Notes: generated by a model not told the origin, from the sequence alone. A stretch of DNA of 64,000 nt from Rothia mucilaginosa (GCF_901875305.1 NZ_CABFLY010000004.1:186001-250000), one strand, 5' to 3'. Counted from the stretch's first letter, positions 1 to 8,847 are shown. Translations and numbers: made by a program.

Positions 1-1109
1 GCGAGCACTACGACGCCATTATCTTCGCGACCGGAGCCATTCACGACGCAGCGCTGAACATTGAGGGCATCGACCTGGACGGCTCCTACGGCGCTGCCGA
101 CTTCGTCTCCTGGTACGACGGTCACCCCGACTACCCCCGCACCTGGCCGCTGAAGGCTGAGCAGGTAGCGGTGCTCGGTAACGGCAACGTCGCCCTGGAC
201 GTCTCCCGCATCCTCTCCAAGCACGCTGACGACCTGCTCGTCACCGAAATCCCCGATAACGTCTATCAGGGCCTGAAGGCTTCCCCCGTGACCGACGTGC
301 ACGTCTTCGGTCGCCGCGGCCCCGCACAGATGAAGTTCACCCCGCTCGAGCTGCGCGAACTCGCACACTCCCGTGACGTGGACATCGTCCTATACGAAGA
401 GGACTTCCAGTTCGACGCCGCTTCCGAGGAAGCAATGGAGAAGAACGCCCAGACCAAGGTTATGATGAAGACCCTGCGCGGCTGGCTGGAAGACCAGAAG
501 AACAACGAGCAGACCGCATCCCGCCGCCTGCACCTGCACTTCCTGCAGTCCCCGCACGAGATCCTCGGCGAAGACGGCAAGGTCGTGGGCCTGCGCATGG
601 AACGCAACAAGCTCGACGGCAACGGCGGCATCATCGGTACCGGCGAGTACGTGGACTACCCCGTACAGGCCGTCTACCGCGCCATCGGTTACTTCGGTTC
701 CGAGCTGCCCGAGGTCGGCTACGACAGCAAGCGCGGCGTGGTCACCAACGTTGAGGGTCGCGTCGTGGACGAGAACGGTGAGGTCGTTCCCGGCCTGTAC
801 GCAACCGGTTGGATTAAGCGCGGCCCCGTGGGTCTGATTGGCTCCACCAAGTCCGATGCGCTCGAAACCATCACCCACCTGCTTGAGGACCACGAGAACC
901 TCTACACTGCCCCCGAGCCGGACGCCGAGACCTTCAGCGCCTACCTGGACTCTAAGGGCATCAAGTACACCACCTGGGAAGGCTGGCACCGCCTAGACGA
1001 CCACGAGAAGGCACTGGGCGCAGCATCCAAGGACGCTGCCGGTGAGCCTCGCGCCCGCGTGAAGGTTGTGGACCGCGACGAGATGATTAACATCTCCCGT
1101 GGCGAGTAA
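1..1109 (+). CDS. fprA: Ferredoxin--NADP+ reductase, FprA type (5' end outside window)
   Basis: This is the C-terminal part of an adrenodoxin/ferredoxin reductase of the FprA family, which passes electrons between NADPH and ferredoxin through FAD. The frame is already open at base 3, so the gene begins before the window and about 368 codons are present. It shows the NADP-binding turn VLGNGNVALDVSR near base 171, an FGRRGP segment, and the family's C-terminal FAD motif GWIKRGPVGLIGSTKSDA. A strong terminator follows directly. The family assignment is firm. The exact electron partner cannot be told from sequence. Confidence 0.9.
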   Translation, partial: EHYDAIIFATGAIHDAALNIEGIDLDGSYGAADFVSWYDGHPDYPRTWPLKAEQVAVLGNGNVALDVSRILSKHADDLLVTEIPDNVYQGLKASPVTDVHVFGRRGPAQMKFTPLELRELAHSRDVDIVLYEEDFQFDAASEEAMEKNAQTKVMMKTLRGWLEDQKNNEQTASRRLHLHFLQSPHEILGEDGKVVGLRMERNKLDGNGGIIGTGEYVDYPVQAVYRAIGYFGSELPEVGYDSKRGVVTNVEGRVVDENGEVVPGLYATGWIKRGPVGLIGSTKSDALETITHLLEDHENLYTAPEPDAETFSAYLDSKGIKYTTWEGWHRLDDHEKALGAASKDAAGEPRARVKVVDRDEMINISRGE

Positions 1110-1136
1110 TCCTGCCGCGTAGTGGGTAGAACGTAG

Positions 1137-1178
1137 AAATCGACCCCGTACCGTGTGCCGGTGCGGGGTCGATTTTTG
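1137..1178 (+). terminator. Rho-independent terminator of fprA
   Basis: A 12-bp perfect stem (1137-1148 with 1164-1175) is followed by a run of T, 28 bases after the fprA stop codon. Confidence 0.9.
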
Positions 1179-1213
1179 TCTCTTGCGGGAAATTGGGGAG
1201 GCGAGGAGGGGGT

Positions 1214-1254
1214 AAAGAAAACCCACCCCGCATCATGAGGTAATGCGGGGTGGG
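1214..1254 (-). terminator. Minus-strand terminator-like hairpin
   Basis: CCCACCCCGCAT (1222-1233) pairs perfectly with 1243-1254. Read on the minus strand the stem is followed by TTTTCTTT, so it would stop minus-strand transcription from the gene-free stretch to its right. No minus-strand gene is visible there, which makes it look like a leftover or the end of an untranslated RNA. Confidence 0.55.
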
Positions 1255-1259
1255 CGGGG

Positions 1260-2520
1260 TAGGTGCCGAAGACACTCGAGGACATACCCTCCGGCTACCC
1301 TGGACGCGCGGCGAACCCATGCAGTGGCTCCACGTGCGGCGCGTCCTCTAACGGGGTCTAGAAAGCTAAAGAAACACCAAGATTAGCTCTCTAAACAAGC
1401 ACGCGGTCCTACGGCGTGTGGACCGCGCACACTTATTCAGACCTGGGGGATGCTGCTGGTGGCGTGGCATGTTTGACGCGCTCAGCGAGCTATGGACACA
1501 GTTGGAGGATCCAGGTTGCATGCTTTCGTACGGGATGGTGCCCGTGCCTGTCACGCGGTGATTCGTGGCGGGCGTTGCTGCCGACGCTGGATCCCCCATC
1601 AGATCTCTATACGGTTTATCGGTAAATAATGTGCGGTGACTTTCGTCGTTGGGACTTTCGGAAGTGGTCCCGTGAGGTCCGGAAGCGATCTCACGTCTCC
1701 TATAGTACGGTGCTCAAAGAGGGTGCTTCAAGCAATATTGGGGGCTATTTTGAGGCGAATATTATCTCGCCTTGTCAATCGCTAGAGGTTTATCAAATCT
1801 TTATATTTGTGTGTCGTCATAAATCCCGCTTTAGGTGCATTGGCGTAAAAATATGCCTCTGACAAGCCGGTTTATTGTATTCCCTGGAGTGAATATTTGC
1901 ATTATGGTGCACACTTGCGAGACGCAGGGAATACTTTTCTTCAAAAAGTGCACTTTCACATAGCGCGCTACTAAATATGCGCTTGATATGCGCATCGGAT
2001 AAATGACTATTTTGCCAAATATGCACAAAGTGCATTTTAGTAAATGTCGAAAAGGGCAAAAGTACTTCCGAGGTCACTCCATAAATTTAGGCATGCACGC
2101 GGGGCGCTTGTGCGAGATGCGAGGCGACGGAGGGTGGGAGGGATGCGGATTTTTTGAGTGCGTGTGCGCCTTCATGAATTTCCGGCAGGTGCCGCTCTCG
2201 GCAGGCCTGTGGGAAAGCGCCTACTCGACTGTCAGTGCGACCGTCAGTGGCTGTATGTGGCCCAGGTTGGCTGGAGTGATTAGGTGGGTATCTCCGTGAG
2301 CATCTCTCCTGTCGGCAATTCCTTGGGGCTATATAAGGGTAGCTTGGGGGGCGTGGAGGGGGATTGAACCTCAAAAACCGCATCCAAGAGGGATTTCGAA
2401 GAAAATTTAAAAATTTTTTATTTTTCACATAATTTGTTCTGACATGTTTAAATGATGGTGTCCTGGGACATAAATACCTGCGTATCAGCCTCGGAAACCC
2501 CCAAAATCGAACAATACGAT
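1260..2520. other. Gene-free, partly AT-rich stretch with many palindromes
   Basis: No convincing coding region is seen in about 1.3 kb on either strand. Open frames are short, mutually overlapping and resemble no known family. From about 1740 to 2070 the DNA becomes AT-rich and is packed with inverted repeats: GGCGA-N8-TCGCC (1754-1771), GTATTCCCTG...CAGGGAATAC (1877-1934, followed by TTTTCTT), AAAGTGCACTTT (1945-1956), and ATGCAC-AAA-GTGCAT (2021-2035). It ends just before three tRNA genes, a common integration site. It could be a decayed element or a regulatory cluster. Confidence 0.5.
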
Positions 2521-2550
2521 TTGCGCGCTCTTCCGAACCTAGCGTAGACT
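2521..2550 (+). promoter_or_regulatory. Promoter of tRNA-Glu
   Basis: TTGCGC (2521-2526) and TAGACT (2545-2550) are 18 bases apart, placing transcription start about 45 bases before the tRNA. Confidence 0.6.
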
Positions 2551-2600
2551 AGTGGAGGTTCGAACGACGGGATGAATAAAGAACCTGTTCGATCGACTAG

Positions 2601-2673
2601 GCCCCCATCGTCTAGCGGCCTAGGACGCCGCCCTTTCACGGCGGTAGCACGGGTTCAAATCCCGTTGGGGGTA
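2601..2673 (+). tRNA. tRNA-Glu (TTC)
   Basis: A full cloverleaf of 73 bases. The acceptor stem GCCCCCA pairs with TGGGGGT, with a G-T pair at the end. The anticodon loop CTTTCAC gives anticodon TTC, and the T arm reads CGGGTTCAAATCCCG. No CCA is encoded. Confidence 0.95.
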
Positions 2674-2691
2674 CTTGCAAATCATATCGGT

Positions 2692-2720
2692 TTGCAAAGC
2701 CAAGTTAGATGATGTAGGAT
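2692..2720 (+). promoter_or_regulatory. Promoter of tRNA-Asp (and probably tRNA-Phe)
   Basis: TTGCAA (2692-2697) and TAGGAT (2715-2720) are separated by 17 bases, 22 bases before tRNA-Asp. Confidence 0.6.
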
Positions 2721-2742
2721 TTACTCCTGTTGATTCCAACAA

Positions 2743-2816
2743 GGCCCCGTAGCGCAGTTGGTTAGCGCGCCGCCCTGTCACGGCGGAGGTCGCGGGTTCA
2801 AGTCCCGTCGGGGTCG
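2743..2816 (+). tRNA. tRNA-Asp (GTC)
   Basis: Cloverleaf of 74 bases. The acceptor stem is GGCCCCG/CGGGGTC and the anticodon loop is CTGTCAC with anticodon GTC. The T arm reads CGGGTTCAAGTCCCG. Confidence 0.95.
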
Positions 2817-2889
2817 CTCTGGCCGCGTAAGTTCAGATGATTACTCATCCGAAGACGCGGTCATTGCGTATCTAAAACTAAATACGCAA

Positions 2890-2962
2890 GGCTCTGTAGC
2901 TCAGTTGGTAGAGCGTACGACTGAAAATCGTAAGGTCACCGGATCGACGCCGGTCGGAGCCA
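2890..2962 (+). tRNA. tRNA-Phe (GAA)
   Basis: Cloverleaf of 73 bases. The acceptor stem is GGCTCTG/CGGAGCC and the anticodon loop is CTGAAAA with anticodon GAA. It lies 73 bases after tRNA-Asp, probably in the same transcript. Confidence 0.95.
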
Positions 2963-3046
2963 CGAAATCCGCCTCCAGGCTTCTACAGTGGGGCAGGTTT
3001 TGTTTTTTAAAACACTTGGCGGTTGCAGATACTGCAAACTGTCGAA

Positions 3047-3090
3047 AGGGCGGCATCTTGGGAATAAAACCCTGGGGTGCCGCCTTTTTA
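3047..3090 (+). terminator. Terminator after the tRNA cluster
   Basis: GGCGGCATC (3049-3057) pairs with GGTGCCGCC and is followed by TTTTTA. It separates the tRNA genes from the osmoprotectant operon. Confidence 0.8.
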
Positions 3091-3212
3091 TATACGGTCT
3101 ATGTACAGAACAGGTACACCACACTCACTGTAGAAACGCCCAGCAGGAAGCTACTCGATAATTTCTGCTGAAAGAGTGCATACAACGGGTTGCAGAAAGG
3201 ATTGCCGCACCC

Positions 3213-4148
3213 ATGACTGCCCAGAATTTCAGTACACAGCCTCCGGAGAGCTCACCCCAGATTCCCTGGGCAAAAAATGCGGTTGCCGACAGCGCTCAGG
3301 CAGGCGGAATCCGCTTCGACAACATCACCAAGAGCTACCCGAGTCGAACCGGTGAACCCACCACGGTACTGCAGAACCTGAACCTGCATATTCCCGCCGG
3401 GCAGATTACCGTATTCGTCGGCCCCTCCGGCTGCGGTAAAACCACTAGTCTGCGCATGATTAACCGCATGGTGGAGCCCAATAGCGGCACCATCACCATT
3501 GACGGCGTGAACGTGCACGAGAAGAACCCCTACGAGCTGCGCCGAGGCATCGGATACGTGATGCAGAACGGTGGCCTCATGCCGCACCGCACCGTTGCTC
3601 AAAACATTGCTACCGTGCCCCGGCTTCAGGGAATGTCGCGTCGTGAAGCGCGCGCCCGTGCCGTGGAATTGCTGGAGCTGGTGGGCCTGGACGCAGGCTA
3701 CGCGGACCGCTACCCGGCCCAACTTTCCGGCGGCCAGGTGCAGCGCGTCGGCGTGGCTCGTGCCCTTGCCGCCAATGCGCCCATCCTGCTCATGGACGAG
3801 CCCTTTTCGGCCGTTGACCCGATTGTGCGCACCGAGCTGCAGCGCGAACTTCTGCATCTGCAGGCGCGCCTGGGTAAGACCATCGTGTTCGTGACTCACG
3901 ATATCGACGAGGCGCTCCTGCTGGGCGATCGCATCGCCGTCTTTGCCGAGGGCGGTCGCCTGGCCCAGTACGGAACTCCCGAAGAGATTCTGTACAGTCC
4001 GGCCGATGACTTCGTGCGTTCCTTCGTGAGCCGCTCTGTCGCCGGCCTGCTCGATGAGCGCACGGTGCGTCAGGCGCGTGCTCGTCGCCTCGAGGGAATG
4101 CGCCGAGAGGCTCAAGAACACGCCCCGAAAGGCATGGATAACGAATGA
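3213..4148 (+). CDS. Osmoprotectant (glycine betaine/choline/carnitine type) ABC transporter, ATP-binding subunit
   Basis: This is the ATPase of an OpuC/ProU-type importer, 311 aa, cytoplasmic. It shows Walker A GPSGCGKTT (about residues 70-78), a Q-loop VMQNGGLMPH, signature LSGGQ (171-175), Walker B ILLMDEP (191-197) and the H-loop VTHD. After the core come about 60 residues without an obvious CBS pair, so it is shorter than OpuCA proteins with two CBS domains. Osmosensing through CBS is therefore not evident. Its stop overlaps the start of the next gene (ATGA), showing an operon. Substrate choice among quaternary amines is not decidable from sequence. Confidence 0.9.
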   Translation: MTAQNFSTQPPESSPQIPWAKNAVADSAQAGGIRFDNITKSYPSRTGEPTTVLQNLNLHIPAGQITVFVGPSGCGKTTSLRMINRMVEPNSGTITIDGVNVHEKNPYELRRGIGYVMQNGGLMPHRTVAQNIATVPRLQGMSRREARARAVELLELVGLDAGYADRYPAQLSGGQVQRVGVARALAANAPILLMDEPFSAVDPIVRTELQRELLHLQARLGKTIVFVTHDIDEALLLGDRIAVFAEGGRLAQYGTPEEILYSPADDFVRSFVSRSVAGLLDERTVRQARARRLEGMRREAQEHAPKGMDNE

Positions 4149-4870
4149 GCGTTCTTCAATCTATTCTGTTGAGTGCACCTCCTCTAGCGGCCGGTGACCT
4201 GCACTGGGAATGGGTCGCGGCCAATGGTCGGCGCATCCTGGAGCTCACCCTCAACCACCTCTACCAGGCAGTCGTGCCCGTCGCGGTGGGGGCGGCCCTG
4301 GCCATGCCCGTCGCCTACTATGCCAGCCGTCGCCGCGCCTCGAAAGGCGGACGTCGCCCCGGCACGCTGATCCTCCTATACCTTTCCTCATTGCTGTACA
4401 CGATTCCCTCCATCGCGTTATTCGTGCTGATGCCGCTCGTCCTGGGAACCTCGATTATTTCCCCGATGAACGTGCTGGTCGCGCTGAGCGTGTACAGCTT
4501 CTCGCTCATGGTGCGTGCCGGTGTGGATGCCTTCGACTCCGTGCCAGACAGCCTCTACGAATCGGCCCGAGCCCTCGGATACACACCCGGCCAGGCACGT
4601 CGCGAACTGATGGTGCCCCTGGCGGCACCCGTGATTCTATCGGGCCTGCGCGTGGCAACCGTCTCTAATATCGCCATGGTCTCCGTCGGTGCGCTCATCG
4701 GCGTGCCCTCGCTCGGCACCCTCTTCACCGACGGCCTAGCGCGCGATATTCCCTCTGAGATTCTGGTGGGTGTCGCCCTGAGCCTGGGCATGGCCTTCGT
4801 GCTTGACGGCCTCCTCATGCTGCTGACCCGTATCCTGACCCCCTGGCGTGCCGCTGAAAGAAGGAGGTAA
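4145..4870 (+). CDS. Osmoprotectant ABC transporter permease 1
   Basis: An inner-membrane permease of 241 aa with about six hydrophobic segments. It has the EAA loop expected of this fold (ESARALGYTPGQARREL, then a P-rich end), which docks on the ATPase. It resembles OpuCB/OsmW. It overlaps the ATPase gene by 4 bases. AAGGAGG at its end is the ribosome site for the next permease. Two different permease genes in one operon is the usual OpuC layout, indicating a heterodimeric channel. Confidence 0.88.
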   Translation: MSVLQSILLSAPPLAAGDLHWEWVAANGRRILELTLNHLYQAVVPVAVGAALAMPVAYYASRRRASKGGRRPGTLILLYLSSLLYTIPSIALFVLMPLVLGTSIISPMNVLVALSVYSFSLMVRAGVDAFDSVPDSLYESARALGYTPGQARRELMVPLAAPVILSGLRVATVSNIAMVSVGALIGVPSLGTLFTDGLARDIPSEILVGVALSLGMAFVLDGLLMLLTRILTPWRAAERRR

Positions 4871-4875
4871 CCACC

Positions 4876-5568
4876 GTGAACGTTATCGAACGCACCTTCT
4901 TCTACCTGGGGGATGCCTCCCGCTGGCAGGGGAGCGATGGTATCACTGCGCGCCTGCTGGAACACCTGGGCATCACGTTCTTCGCCGTCGCCTGCGCGGC
5001 CGCGCTGGTGGTTCCGCTCGGCCTCTGGGCGGGACACCGCAGGAGCCGCTCGCGTCGTTGGGCTGCCAACCTGCTGACGACCCTCGTCGGCGCCAGCCGA
5101 GCCCTACCCGCCCTCGGTCTGCTCACCCTCGTGGCGCTCTGGCTAGGGATTTCGATTGTCCCCTCCCTGGTCGTACTGGTCATTATCGCCGCCGCACCAC
5201 TGCTTTCCGGGGTGCTGGAGGGCCTCGCCTCCGTTCCCGAAGAGCTGGTGGATGCGGCCCGCGCCCAGGGCCTGACCGAATGGCAGATTCTTACGCGCGT
5301 TGAGATTCCGCTGGGATTACAGCTGATGCTGGGCGGCCTGCGTTCCGCGCTCGTGCAGGTCATCGCGACGGCCACCATCGTCGCCTACGTGAGCGGCGGA
5401 ACCCTCGGTCGCTACCTCTTTGACGGCCTGGCGGTGCGCGACTACCCGCGCATGCTGGTCGCCACCCTGCTCGTGGCGCTTCTCGCCTTCGTCGTGGATG
5501 CGCTCATGGGCCTCGTGCAGCGCTGGCTCACCCCCGCGGGGCTCGCTATTAATCGTAGGAAGGCATGA
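4876..5568 (+). CDS. Osmoprotectant ABC transporter permease 2
   Basis: The second permease, 230 aa, is the partner of the preceding one (OpuCD/OsmY type). It has about five to six membrane segments and an EAA-like loop (ELVDAARAQGLTEWQIL). The GTG start at 4876 sits 5 bases after the previous stop and behind AAGGAGGTAACC, an unusually complete ribosome site. The end overlaps the next gene by 4 bases. Confidence 0.88.
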   Translation: MNVIERTFFYLGDASRWQGSDGITARLLEHLGITFFAVACAAALVVPLGLWAGHRRSRSRRWAANLLTTLVGASRALPALGLLTLVALWLGISIVPSLVVLVIIAAAPLLSGVLEGLASVPEELVDAARAQGLTEWQILTRVEIPLGLQLMLGGLRSALVQVIATATIVAYVSGGTLGRYLFDGLAVRDYPRMLVATLLVALLAFVVDALMGLVQRWLTPAGLAINRRKA

Positions 5569-6518
5569 ATCCGATGAATCAGAAGCCTCATATCTTCTCG
5601 CGTCGCACCGTTCTGGGCGCTGCCGGAGTGCTCGGCGTGACGGGTCTTCTCAGTGCCTGCGGGCTCAGCGGTGAGAACGTCTTCAGCGGCGATCACGAGG
5701 GAATCGTCGTCGGCTCGGCGGCCTTCGCCGAATCCCAGATTCTCGCTGAAATCTTCGCCGGGGCGCTCAAAAAGGCGGGATTTAATGCCCGCACCCAGCT
5801 GAGCATCGGCGCGCGCGAGGCCTACCTGGGGGCGCTCGCCTCCGGCGCGGTGGACGTCATTCCGGATTACTCCGGCAACCTGCTGCTCTACCTCGACCCG
5901 AAGGCCACCGCCTCGACCGCCGAGGAAATTCTGCAGGCTTTGCCCGCGGCCCTGAGTACCCTGCAGACTCGCGGCGGTGAGTTGCGCGCGCTGAAGGCCT
6001 CCGCCGCCGAGGATAAGGACAGCCTCGTCGTGACCGCGCAGACTGCCCAAAAATACGGTCTGCGAAGCCTTGAGGATCTCGCCTCCCACTGCACCGACCT
6101 CAAGCTCGGCGCGGCCCCCGAGTTCGCCGAGCGCGCCTACGGTATCCCGGGCCTGAAGGAGAAGTACGGATGCGTTCCCGCTGAGTTCGTACCCCTCTCG
6201 GATGGAGGCGGCGCGCTGACCGTCAAGGCCCTGCTGGATGATACCGTGCAGGTGGTTGATCTTTACTCGACGACCCCCGCGATTGAGCAGAATAAGCTGG
6301 TGGTATTGGAAGACCCAAAGAATATGATTTTGGCCCAGCAGGTGCTGCCCATCGTGAATACTTCGCGGGTGCCCGAGAGCGCCGTGGAGGTGCTGAACCG
6401 GGTTTCGGAGAAGCTCACCACTGCCGACCTTCGCGTTCTTAACGACCGCGTGGCTGGCACCTTGAAGCAGGAACCCGCACAGGCGGCGGCCTGGTGGCTG
6501 GGCGAGCGGGGTTTCTAG
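5565..6518 (+). CDS. Osmoprotectant ABC transporter substrate-binding lipoprotein
   Basis: A binding protein of the OpuAC/OsmF family, 317 aa. The N-terminus has a twin arginine (SRRTVLGAAG), a hydrophobic run and the lipobox LLSAC at about residues 24-28, so it is exported, probably by Tat, and lipid-anchored. The mature part begins with the family pattern IVVGSAAFAESQILAEIFAGAL and contains GAVDVIPDYSGN, typical of quaternary-amine binders. It is the last gene of the four-gene operon and is followed by a strong terminator. Confidence 0.9.
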   Translation: MNPMNQKPHIFSRRTVLGAAGVLGVTGLLSACGLSGENVFSGDHEGIVVGSAAFAESQILAEIFAGALKKAGFNARTQLSIGAREAYLGALASGAVDVIPDYSGNLLLYLDPKATASTAEEILQALPAALSTLQTRGGELRALKASAAEDKDSLVVTAQTAQKYGLRSLEDLASHCTDLKLGAAPEFAERAYGIPGLKEKYGCVPAEFVPLSDGGGALTVKALLDDTVQVVDLYSTTPAIEQNKLVVLEDPKNMILAQQVLPIVNTSRVPESAVEVLNRVSEKLTTADLRVLNDRVAGTLKQEPAQAAAWWLGERGF

Positions 6519-6556
6519 AGCACCTCCTAAAATTCCTTGACAAGTATGGATAAAAT

Positions 6557-6605
6557 CAAACCGACCTGGGAATATTCTTGAAATAGAATATTGCCAGGTC
6601 GGTTT
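6557..6605. terminator. Bidirectional terminator between convergent genes
   Basis: AAACCGACCTGG and GAATATTCT pair with AGAATATT and CCAGGTCGGTTT. A-rich sequence lies to the left and T to the right. It serves both the osmoprotectant operon and the convergent hydrolase gene. Confidence 0.85.
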
Positions 6606-6651
6606 ATAGTGCTCTTTACCCGCAAGCTAGGGGAGAGGCACAGAGCCGCTT

Positions 6652-8469
6652 TTAGCCTTCGACGAGCAGCGCCAGAGCCTCGTAGGGGCGCAGGATCAGC
6701 GTCACCGTTTCAGCCGAATCAGCCGCGGCGGAATCGACCGTATATTTCTTGTAATTACACACCAGCACGCGACCGGAACGGACGAACTCAGCCGGAACCT
6801 CAACCTCGGTCGGCTCACCGTAGAAGTTCGTCAGCACCAGCAGACGCTGCGCCGGGTTATCGTTTTCAGTGTCACCTTCGGCGGGTAGCTCACGCAGGTA
6901 CGCAAACACCCGCTCGTGATCCAGCGCGTAGGGCGCGTACGAACCCGCAGAGATGACCGGGTACTGCTTACGCAGGGCAATCAGGTTGCGGTAGTAGGGC
7001 AGGATAACGCCGTCGCGTTCCTCGTCCTCCACCGAAATACCGGCACCGGTCGCCGCATCGCGCACCGGGGCAGGAGCCAGCCAGGGCGACTCGGAACCGA
7101 AGCCGGCGGTTGCCGGATCAGCGGTCCACTGCATCGGCACACGCGAATTATCGCGGGCCTTCGCGCGCACAATCTCCAGAGCCTGCTGCTCGCTCAGACC
7201 GCGCTCACGCAGCATCGCGTAGGCGTTGTGCGCCTCCACATCCATGTACTGCTCGATGGAGGAGTAGACCGGGTCAATCATGCCGATTTCCTCGCCCTGG
7301 TACACGTACGGGGTGCCGCGCAGCAGGTGAATCACGGTCGCCAGCATGGTCGCCGACTCGGCACGGTAACGCTCAACGTCACCAAAACGGTTCAGCGCGC
7401 GAGGCTGATCGTGGTTATTCCAGAACAGCGCGTTCCAGCCGCCGCCAGCCTGCATACCCAGTGCCCAATCGTTCAGAATCTGCTTCAACTCGGCAAAACA
7501 GAACGGCACCTTTGACCACTTCTCGCCGTTCTCGTAGTCCACTTTCAGGTGGTGGAAGCTGAACACCATGTCTAGCTCGTGGTTTACCGGGTTGGAGTAA
7601 CCCAGGCAGTTCTCGATGCTGGTCGAGGACATTTCGCCCACGGTCACGGTGTCGTCGTGCTGACCGAAGGAGGCGCGGTTCAGCTGCTGAATGCGTGTGT
7701 GCACAATCGGGGTATCGGTGTATTGTGCCTTGTCCACGGTTCCTTCGGGGGCGTCGAGTAGCTCCTCACCCTTGCCGATGACGTTAATAACGTCGAAACG
7801 GAAGCCGCGCACGCCCTTGTCGTACCAGAAGTTCACGACCTTAAACAGTGCGTCGCGCACGACCGGGTTGTACCAGTTCAGATCCGCCTGGGTGCGGTCG
7901 TACAGGTGCATGTAGAACAGGGGAGTGCCGTGCTCGTCCGTGTACTCGCCGAAGTGGGACCAGCAAGGCCCGCCGAACTTCGACTCCCAGTTGGTCGGTT
8001 CGCGTAGCTGGCCGTCCTCGGTGTATTTGCCGGGGCGAATGTAGAAGTAATCCCAGTACTTGCGCTCACCGGCGAGCGCACGCTGGAACCACTCGTGCTC
8101 GGTCGAAACATGGTTGAGCACCATGTCGAACATGACGCCCACACCGTGCTCGGCGAGGGCGGCAATCATCTCTTCGACGTCTTCCATGGTGCCCAGGTCG
8201 GGGTTGATGGCGTAGTAGTCGGAGATGTCGTAGCCGTTGTCGTTCTGCGGGGAGGCGAAGAATGGGTTGAACCACACCATGTCCACGCCCAGGGAGGCGA
8301 TGTAGGGCACCTTCTCGATAATGCCGCGCAGGTCGCCGTAGGCGCCACCGGCCGAGGAGTAGAAGGACTTGGGGTAGACCTGGTAGATCACCGAGGACGC
8401 GAAGTCCTTGCCGCCTGCCGGGGTGGTTGCCGGGGTGAGGGTGAGTGATGCGGTGGGTGCCTGTGTCAT
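6652..8469 (-). CDS. treC: GH13 alpha-glucosidase, TreC-like (trehalose-6-phosphate hydrolase type)
   Basis: A 605-aa cytoplasmic glycoside hydrolase of family GH13. After about 22 extra residues it shows VIYQVYPKSF, nucleophile D226 in GFRFDVINV, acid/base E279 in TVGEMSSTS, and the third site NNHDQPR (351-357). The segments TVGEMSSTSIENC, FHHLKVDYENGEKW and WNALFWNNHDQPR match E. coli TreC closely, so phosphotrehalose cleavage to glucose and glucose-6-phosphate is the best guess. An oligo-1,6-glucosidase is the alternative. It is monocistronic. No trehalose permease or TreR gene is adjacent. Confidence 0.8.
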   Translation of the reverse strand: MTQAPTASLTLTPATTPAGGKDFASSVIYQVYPKSFYSSAGGAYGDLRGIIEKVPYIASLGVDMVWFNPFFASPQNDNGYDISDYYAINPDLGTMEDVEEMIAALAEHGVGVMFDMVLNHVSTEHEWFQRALAGERKYWDYFYIRPGKYTEDGQLREPTNWESKFGGPCWSHFGEYTDEHGTPLFYMHLYDRTQADLNWYNPVVRDALFKVVNFWYDKGVRGFRFDVINVIGKGEELLDAPEGTVDKAQYTDTPIVHTRIQQLNRASFGQHDDTVTVGEMSSTSIENCLGYSNPVNHELDMVFSFHHLKVDYENGEKWSKVPFCFAELKQILNDWALGMQAGGGWNALFWNNHDQPRALNRFGDVERYRAESATMLATVIHLLRGTPYVYQGEEIGMIDPVYSSIEQYMDVEAHNAYAMLRERGLSEQQALEIVRAKARDNSRVPMQWTADPATAGFGSESPWLAPAPVRDAATGAGISVEDEERDGVILPYYRNLIALRKQYPVISAGSYAPYALDHERVFAYLRELPAEGDTENDNPAQRLLVLTNFYGEPTEVEVPAEFVRSGRVLVCNYKKYTVDSAAADSAETVTLILRPYEALALLVEG

Positions 8470-8496
8470 CGAAACCTTCTGAAACGTAAGCAGGGT

Positions 8497-8519
8497 TCAG
8501 TGTGTATAAATCAGTGTGT
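8497..8519 (-). promoter_or_regulatory. Direct repeats around the treC-like promoter
   Basis: TCAGTGTGT occurs twice (8497-8505 and 8511-8519), flanking TTATAC, a minus-strand -10 candidate, 28 bases before the start codon. The arrangement suggests an activator or repressor site. Confidence 0.45.
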
Positions 8520-8658
8520 TGGATACGAACCGCGCCGGTGCTACGTATGCACAACGAGGTCTGTACGCGGCAGACACAGCAGCCCGCCGCCTCCTGGTGC
8601 GTTCGCCGACTGAATATCGCCGCCTGCAACCTGAGCTCATTCCAGATTAGGGGGCATA

Positions 8659-8677
8659 ATGGGGTGATATCCCCCAT
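8659..8677. promoter_or_regulatory. Inverted repeat in the treC/ilvD intergenic region
   Basis: ATGGGG (8659-8664) and CCCCAT (8672-8677) are separated by 7 bases in the 391-base region between the divergent treC-like and ilvD genes. It may be an operator. No other gene is seen in this interval. Confidence 0.35.
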
Positions 8678-8823
8678 CTACCCCAAAGGGGGCAATTCTG
8701 CCGCAGATCCGGCACAACCCCCGTGGCCTCAACTCTCCCCCCGATTGGTGGTTGCAGGCTTGTGCGCGTTTCGATGCATGGAACCAAAGTGACCCTGAGC
8801 TGAAGAGCGTTGGACGCCGCGCG

Positions 8824-8847
8824 TAGAATCAGTAGTTGCATCACTAC
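8824..8847 (+). promoter_or_regulatory. ilvD -10 box and inverted repeat at the start of its short leader
   Basis: TAGAAT (8824-8829) is a good -10 box. GTAGT-TGCATC-ACTAC (8832-8847) overlaps the expected transcription start and ends just before the ribosome site GGAAGG. No -35 better than TGAAGA is visible. Confidence 0.45.

Noticed and set aside
390..989. Long minus-strand frame opposite fprA
   Set aside because: It mirrors the codon bias of the real gene. No family resemblance, start site or promoter. The same holds for the very long antisense frames opposite ilvD, the ATPase fusion and the receptor genes.
1416..2299. Several 60-100-codon frames in the gene-free stretch
   Set aside because: They overlap each other on both strands, lack ribosome sites and look like random translation.
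2758..3171. A 137-codon frame across the tRNA genes
   Set aside because: It runs through tRNA-Asp and tRNA-Phe and the following terminator.
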